A stretch of DNA of 64,000 bases from the NCBI GenBank assembly GCA_001914695.1, contig MNCZ01000099.1, positions 24,833 to 88,832 of the forward strand, in the 5' to 3' direction. This DNA comes from Gammaproteobacteria bacterium 13_2_20CM_66_19 (GTDB lineage: Bacteria > Pseudomonadota > Gammaproteobacteria > Steroidobacterales > Steroidobacteraceae). Every line of letters begins with the position of its first letter. The first letter of the stretch is position 1. The notes beneath the pieces were generated by a model that was given only the letters and a program-made list of their open reading frames with translations, had not been told where the DNA came from and made no database searches. This document shows positions 59,167 through 64,000 of the stretch, piece by piece. The position numbers were made by a program, and so were the translations under genes.

Positions 59167-60870
59167 TTAACCCAGCAGGCTTCTGAGCGCGCTTGCCACC
59201 TCGGCCGCGGCCGGACCCACGATCACGTGCACGCACCGCGGCTCCGGCACCGCCACCCCGCGCAGCCCCAGGCCGCGGATGGCGCTTGGGTCGACGAGCG
59301 CAGCATCGCCCACGCTCACACGCAGACGACTCGAGGCGGTCTCGACCGCGTGCACGTTGGCACGGCCGCCGAGCGCGGCGAGCAGCGCCGCCGCGTCGGC
59401 GCCGGAACCGGCGTGCGCGGGCGCCCGCGCCGCCGGGAGCGCGCCGCGGATCTCCCCGGCGAACTGGTCGGCCTGGGGGCCGACCACGACCTGCAGCGCG
59501 TTGGCGGCGGGGCGCACGAGGCCCCGGGCCCCGAGCCTCGTCAACGCCGCGGCATCGACCGCGGACTGATCGGCGATGACGAGCCGCAGCCGCGTGGTGC
59601 AGGCGTCCACCGACACGAGGTTGGCGGCGCCGCCGAGGGCCGCGATCCACGCGCGCGCGCGATCGGCCGGCGCGGCGGGAGGCGGCGCCGCGGCGCTCTC
59701 GGCGGCGTCGCGTCCCGGAGTCTTCAGATCGAGCCTGACAATGACGAGCCGGAACAGCCCGTAGTAGAGCGCGAAGTACACGAGCCCCACCGGCAACAGC
59801 CACAGCGGCCGCGTGGCGCGGCTGTAGTTCAGCACATAGTCGAAGAGTCCCGCCGAGAAGCCGAACCCGAGCTTCACGTGCAGCGCGTTCATGATGATGA
59901 ACGCGACTCCCGTGAGCAGCGCGTGCACGCCATAGAGGGCCGGCGCGAGGAAGATGAAGGTGAACTCGATCGGCTCGGTCACCCCGGTCAGTATCGAGGT
60001 GAGGGCGATCGAGCCGAGGAGTCCCCCGACCGCGCGGCGCCGCTCGGGGCGCGCGGTGTGATACATGGCGAGGCAGGCGGCCGGCAGCCCGAACATCATC
60101 ACCGGAAAGAAGCCCGCCATGAAGACTCCGGCGGTCGGATCGCCCGCGAAGAAACGTTTCAGATCGCCGGTGACGCCGTGGTAGTCGCCGAGGATGAACC
60201 AGGCGATGTTGTTGATGATGTGATGGAGCCCGGTCACGATCAGCACGCGATTCAACACCCCGTAGGCGAAGAGTCCGAAGGCGCCCGCATGCAGCACCGA
60301 GCGGCTGAGCACGTCCATGCCCGCCTCGAGGTGCTGCCACTGCGTGCCGAATGCGCCCGCGAGAAGGAGTCCCGCGAGCCCGCTGGCGATCGGCACGAAG
60401 CGCCGTCCGCCGAAGAAGGCGAGATAGCTCGGGAGCTTGATGTCGTAGAAGCGGTTGTAGAGCGCTCCGGCGATCAGTCCGGAGAGGATTCCCGTCGGCA
60501 CGCTGAGCTTGGCGAGCTCGCGCGTCTTGTAGGCGGCGGCGGCGAGCTCGCGCGCGCGGCCGCTCAAGTCCGCCACTGCGTCCGGCGGCACGGCGATCAG
60601 CACCTCCGCTCCCCTGGTCGCGACCAGATACGCGACCACGCTCGCGAGCCCCGCCGCACCGTGATTCTCGCGCGCGAGCCCGACCGCGACGCCGATCGCG
60701 AAGAGCAGCCCCAGGTTCGAGAAGATCGCCGCGCCCGCCGCGGCCACGGACGCCGAGTCGAGGAGGTCCGGCTGCCCGAGTCGCAGCAAGAGGCCCGCGA
60801 TCGGCAGCACGGCGATGGGCAGCATCAGGGCGCCGCCCACCTTCTGCAATCCCGCGAGCCCGAGCCTCAC
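59167..60870 (-). CDS. nagE: PTS EIIC-EIIB transporter, N-acetylglucosamine/glucose type, with a second Cys-less EIIB-like domain
   Basis: GLQKVGGALMLPIAVLPIAGLLLRLG...ILTGVTEPIEFTFIFLAPALYGVHALLTG (EIIC); VSVDACTTRLRLVI (EIIB); VHAVETASSRLRVSV (second EIIB-like). Confidence 0.9.
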   Translation of the reverse strand: MRLGLAGLQKVGGALMLPIAVLPIAGLLLRLGQPDLLDSASVAAAGAAIFSNLGLLFAIGVAVGLARENHGAAGLASVVAYLVATRGAEVLIAVPPDAVADLSGRARELAAAAYKTRELAKLSVPTGILSGLIAGALYNRFYDIKLPSYLAFFGGRRFVPIASGLAGLLLAGAFGTQWQHLEAGMDVLSRSVLHAGAFGLFAYGVLNRVLIVTGLHHIINNIAWFILGDYHGVTGDLKRFFAGDPTAGVFMAGFFPVMMFGLPAACLAMYHTARPERRRAVGGLLGSIALTSILTGVTEPIEFTFIFLAPALYGVHALLTGVAFIIMNALHVKLGFGFSAGLFDYVLNYSRATRPLWLLPVGLVYFALYYGLFRLVIVRLDLKTPGRDAAESAAAPPPAAPADRARAWIAALGGAANLVSVDACTTRLRLVIADQSAVDAAALTRLGARGLVRPAANALQVVVGPQADQFAGEIRGALPAARAPAHAGSGADAAALLAALGGRANVHAVETASSRLRVSVGDAALVDPSAIRGLGLRGVAVPEPRCVHVIVGPAAAEVASALRSLLG

Positions 60871-61634
60871 GACAGCGTCCCGGCCAGCACCGCAGCCAGC
60901 GCCTGCACGGCGACCGTGGCGTCGGGCCCGGTGGCACGGATCTCGATCTCCTCCCCGCGCTCGACGCCGAGCGCCATCAGCGCCACGATGCTGCGCGCGT
61001 TGGCCTCGCGTCCGTGCGCCGCGATGCGCACGTCCGCGGCGAGACTCCTCACCGAGCGCGCAAGCAGCGCCGCCGGCCGCGTGTAAATGCCGTGCTCAAA
61101 GTCGACTCTGAGGCGGCGCACCGTTGCCGCATCGCCCGGCGCAGTCCGCGCGGGCACCTCAGCCGCTTGCGAGGCGACTTCCATGAGGAAGTTCCCGACC
61201 GCGAGCTCGCAGCCCGAGCTCCGGCGCACGATCCGAAAGCCGCTGTCGGCAGTCACGATCACGGGGGTGAGGACGCTCTTGGCGCGCCGCGCGAGCAGAT
61301 CCAGATCGAAGCTGAGGAGCGGCTCGCCCGCTCTGACCCGGACACCCTGCCGCGCGTGCAGCTCGAAACCCTGCCCCCCGAGTTCCACGCTATCGATGCC
61401 GACGTGCAGCAGCACCTCGCACCCTTCCGGAGTGCGGAGCGTCACGGCGTGTCGCGCGGCGGCGATCACGATGAGCTCCCCGTCGCAGGGGGCGCAGAGC
61501 CTGGCCGAGGTCGGATCGATGGCCACTCCGTCGCCGAGCAGACCTCTGGCGAACACCTCGTCCGGCGCCTCTTCCAGTGGGGTGCTCCAGCCCGCGAGCG
61601 GGGCGAGCAGCCTCACGGTGCGCACCGCCGTCAT
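60867..61634 (-). CDS. PTS EIIA(Glc-type)-HPr fusion, lacking an EI domain; HPr active His replaced by Tyr
   Basis: EVLLHVGIDSVELGGQGFELHARQGVRVRAGEPLLSFDL (EIIA) and LRVDFEHGIYTRPAALLARSVRSL...SIVALMALGVERGEEIEIRATGPD (HPr-like). Confidence 0.9.
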   Translation of the reverse strand: MTAVRTVRLLAPLAGWSTPLEEAPDEVFARGLLGDGVAIDPTSARLCAPCDGELIVIAAARHAVTLRTPEGCEVLLHVGIDSVELGGQGFELHARQGVRVRAGEPLLSFDLDLLARRAKSVLTPVIVTADSGFRIVRRSSGCELAVGNFLMEVASQAAEVPARTAPGDAATVRRLRVDFEHGIYTRPAALLARSVRSLAADVRIAAHGREANARSIVALMALGVERGEEIEIRATGPDATVAVQALAAVLAGTLS

Positions 61635-63808
61635 GGCGAGAGCTGCACCCAGTCGATCGCCCACGTGGGATCGAGGGTGCGCTGGGTGAAGCGGAAACAC
61701 AGGTCGTGCGCTCCGGGCGCACCCGGCACCGACACCGGGGGGAGCTCGGTCACGGCGTCGTTGTCGGCCGCCGGCGCGAGCGGCAGCACCGCGACCGGAT
61801 CTCCGTCGCAGGAGTCGAGGCGCACCTCGAGCTCTCCCGCGGCCGTGCGCGGCGGGTCGAGCTTGATCGCCTCGATGTCCTTGCCGATCTGGAAATTGAA
61901 CGGCACCTGCCCGACCGCCACCGTCAGTCTCGAGGTGGGCGAGAGCTCGGCGGCGGGCAGCATCCAGCAGGGATTCATGATGTCGATGAGAAACACCGCG
62001 CGCGCGCCCTCGATCGGCGCGTCATCCTCGAGCGACAGGACGAGCTTGCCGGTGCAGGTCTTGAGGTCCTGGCTCATGTGCCGATCGTGCGGCCCGACGC
62101 TCCGCGGCGGTGCGAACACATCGTCCGAGTAGTGCACGCCGAGCGACTTCAGGCGACGGAACTCCGCGGGCAGCCGCAGCGTGAAATCCGACCAGTCGAG
62201 ACGGCCCGGCGGCGACCAACCGACCTCGGCGAGGGCGGCCGCACGCGGCCAGGTCATGTAGGCCGCGCGCTCTTCGGTTCGCACGTGCTCCGTCCAGAGA
62301 TTCCCCTGGAGCCCGAGCACGTGAGCCTGGTCCCCCGCGAGAGGCCCCGGGAGCGGGTCGAAGTGATAGACGTCGGCGAGCGTCTCGACGGTGCCGCGGC
62401 CCGGTGGCTCGCTCGGCGAGCGGCCCTGGCGGCTGTCGAGATAGAGCGTCGGGTCGGGCGAGAGCACCGCATCGTGTCCGGCGGCGGCCGCCGCGATCGC
62501 GCCCTGCACGCCGCGCCAGGACATGACCGCCGCATCGGGCGGCACGCCGCCCTCGAGGATCTCGTCCCAGCCGACGAGGCGCCGGCCGTGCGCACGCAGG
62601 TACTCTCCCATGCGGTGAGTGAAGTAGCCCTGCAGCGCATCCTCGCTCGCCACCCCGAGCTCGCGCATGCGCTCGTGCACCCGCGCGGAGGCCTGCCACT
62701 GGTCCTTGACCGCCTCATCGCCCCCCACGTGGATGAATTGCCCCGGAAAGAGCTCCATGACTTCGGCGAGCACGTCCTCGAGAAAGGCGAAGGTGGATTC
62801 CTCCACGTTGAAGAGGTTGGTGAAGACGCCCCAGTCGCTGGGCACTGCGGGCGGCGGATCGCTCATCACGCCGAGCTGTGGATAGGCCACGATGGCGGCG
62901 CTCGCGTGACCCGGCATTTCGATCTCCGGCACGATCGTGACGTTGCGTGAGGCGGCAAAGCTAACGATGCGGCGGACCTCATCCTGACTGTAGTAGCCGC
63001 CGTAGAGGCGCGGCCGGCCGGTGGCCGGGTCGATGTCCCGCGCCGCCGCACGGCCCGCCGGCACGCGCCAGGCTCCTACTTCGGTGAGGCGCGGATACTT
63101 CTTCACCTCGAGCCGCCAGCCCTGGTCGTCGGTCAAGTGCCAGCCGAGCACGTTGAGCTTGTGCAGCGCCATCCAGTCGATGTAGCGCATGACGAACTCG
63201 GGCGACTGGAAGTGGCGCGCCGAGTCGAGCATCAGGCCGCGCCAGCGAAAGCGCGGCGCATCGATGATGTGCAGCGCGGGGATCTGCAGCGCGGGCAGCG
63301 TGATGCGGCGCGCCGACTGCGCGCCGGTTGCCGGCGCCCCCATGCCCGCGGTACACAGCTGCCAGAGTGTCACGCCGCCATAGAAGAGGCCGCGCCGATC
63401 GCCCGCCGACACCACGACTTGCCGCGGCGTGACGCGGATCTCGTAGCTCTCCGGGCTCGCGCCGGGCGGCGCGCGCTCGAGATCGAAGACGATCGCAGGC
63501 CTCTTTGTGCGGCCGGGCGAGCCCGCGATCGCGGTCAGCCAGCCGGGGTGCGTCCGGCGCACCAGGTCGGCGAAGTAGCGCGCACTCTCGCCTGCTCCCG
63601 GGTCGCGCGGTAGCCACACGACCGTCCGCTCGCTGACGAGGAACGCGCCGCGCCCGGGGACGAGCTGCGCCGGGGCGGGAATGATGTCGGCCGTGGTGCG
63701 AATGCCATGCGCGGCGTCCGGCCCACCCGCGTGCGCCGGGGGACCGCCGGTCACGCAGCCCCATACGAGGAGCGCCGCGGCACGGCAGTCCGGGGCCGGA
63801 CGCCTCAC
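61631..63808 (-). CDS. Glycoside hydrolase family 20 beta-N-acetylhexosaminidase
   Basis: DAPRFRWRGLMLDSARHFQSPEFVMRYIDWMALHKLNVLGWHLTDDQGWRLEVKKYPRLTEVGAWR...IPEIEMPGHASAAI...FPGQFIHVGGDEAVKDQW; GTG start. Confidence 0.95.
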   Translation of the reverse strand: MRRPAPDCRAAALLVWGCVTGGPPAHAGGPDAAHGIRTTADIIPAPAQLVPGRGAFLVSERTVVWLPRDPGAGESARYFADLVRRTHPGWLTAIAGSPGRTKRPAIVFDLERAPPGASPESYEIRVTPRQVVVSAGDRRGLFYGGVTLWQLCTAGMGAPATGAQSARRITLPALQIPALHIIDAPRFRWRGLMLDSARHFQSPEFVMRYIDWMALHKLNVLGWHLTDDQGWRLEVKKYPRLTEVGAWRVPAGRAAARDIDPATGRPRLYGGYYSQDEVRRIVSFAASRNVTIVPEIEMPGHASAAIVAYPQLGVMSDPPPAVPSDWGVFTNLFNVEESTFAFLEDVLAEVMELFPGQFIHVGGDEAVKDQWQASARVHERMRELGVASEDALQGYFTHRMGEYLRAHGRRLVGWDEILEGGVPPDAAVMSWRGVQGAIAAAAAGHDAVLSPDPTLYLDSRQGRSPSEPPGRGTVETLADVYHFDPLPGPLAGDQAHVLGLQGNLWTEHVRTEERAAYMTWPRAAALAEVGWSPPGRLDWSDFTLRLPAEFRRLKSLGVHYSDDVFAPPRSVGPHDRHMSQDLKTCTGKLVLSLEDDAPIEGARAVFLIDIMNPCWMLPAAELSPTSRLTVAVGQVPFNFQIGKDIEAIKLDPPRTAAGELEVRLDSCDGDPVAVLPLAPAADNDAVTELPPVSVPGAPGAHDLCFRFTQRTLDPTWAIDWVQLSP

Positions 63809-64000
63809 TTCGAAGCCTGCAGACGTTCTGCGAGATACGCTCGCACGCGCGCGGCGTCCGCCGCGGAGAGCTCGCCCAACACGCCGCGCCGCGGCTCGGG
63901 AATGTGCTCGCTGACCCCGTCCTGCGCTGCGAACACGTAGTGATCGAAGAGCGCTCGCCAGGCCTCACGGGTCACCGCCGGGAGCGGGCGCAGGTTGAGC
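63805..64000 (-). CDS. C-terminus of an unidentified protein, possibly cupin-like/JmjC type (5' part beyond window)
   Basis: Manual translation: LNLRPLPAVTREAWRALFDHYVFAAQDGVSEHIPEPRRGVLGELSAADAARVRAYLAERLQASK-stop; GTGA overlap with the GH20 start; family call from remembered C-termini of cupin-like proteins. Confidence 0.45.
   Translation of the reverse strand, partial: LNLRPLPAVTREAWRALFDHYVFAAQDGVSEHIPEPRRGVLGELSAADAARVRAYLAERLQASK

Overview
64 kb of GC-rich, densely packed bacterial chromosome. Gene content and order are gammaproteobacterial (a Nevskiales/Steroidobacterales-like lineage is my inference only). Most of it is housekeeping: gyrA-serC-serA-pheA-aroA-cmk-rpsA-ihfB-lapB-galU (minus); mtaD-ubiG-rmuC-squalene synthase-like-SDR (plus); rluB-scpB-scpA-trpS-yciO (minus); yciB-bolA-PPIase (plus); ligA-zipA-smc (minus); queF, dksA-gluQRS, phaR (plus); rpsO-pnp and rimP-nusA-infB-rbfA-truB (minus). 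Accessory parts are a signalling cassette (degenerate GGDEF/EAL protein, propeller-type hybrid kinase, REC-GGDEF-EAL, small lipoprotein) sitting between truB and rpsO, a histidine-utilisation (hut) operon, and an N-acetylglucosamine PTS/GH20 locus. Main points of interest: hutU carries an apparent ~64-nt deletion/frameshift that removes the Gly-rich NAD loop; the rimP-nusA-infB leader has tandem intrinsic terminators overlapped by a possible leader ORF; gluQRS has no canonical start codon after the dksA stop; DksA has lost three of four zinc-finger Cys; the HPr domain of the PTS protein has Tyr in place of the active His; an antisense histidine-kinase relic forms the galU 3' end; a 27-codon signal-peptide-only ORF lies downstream of a CRP-like palindrome. 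No tRNA, rRNA, CRISPR array or IS/transposase was recognised. Families were identified by reading motifs, not by database search.
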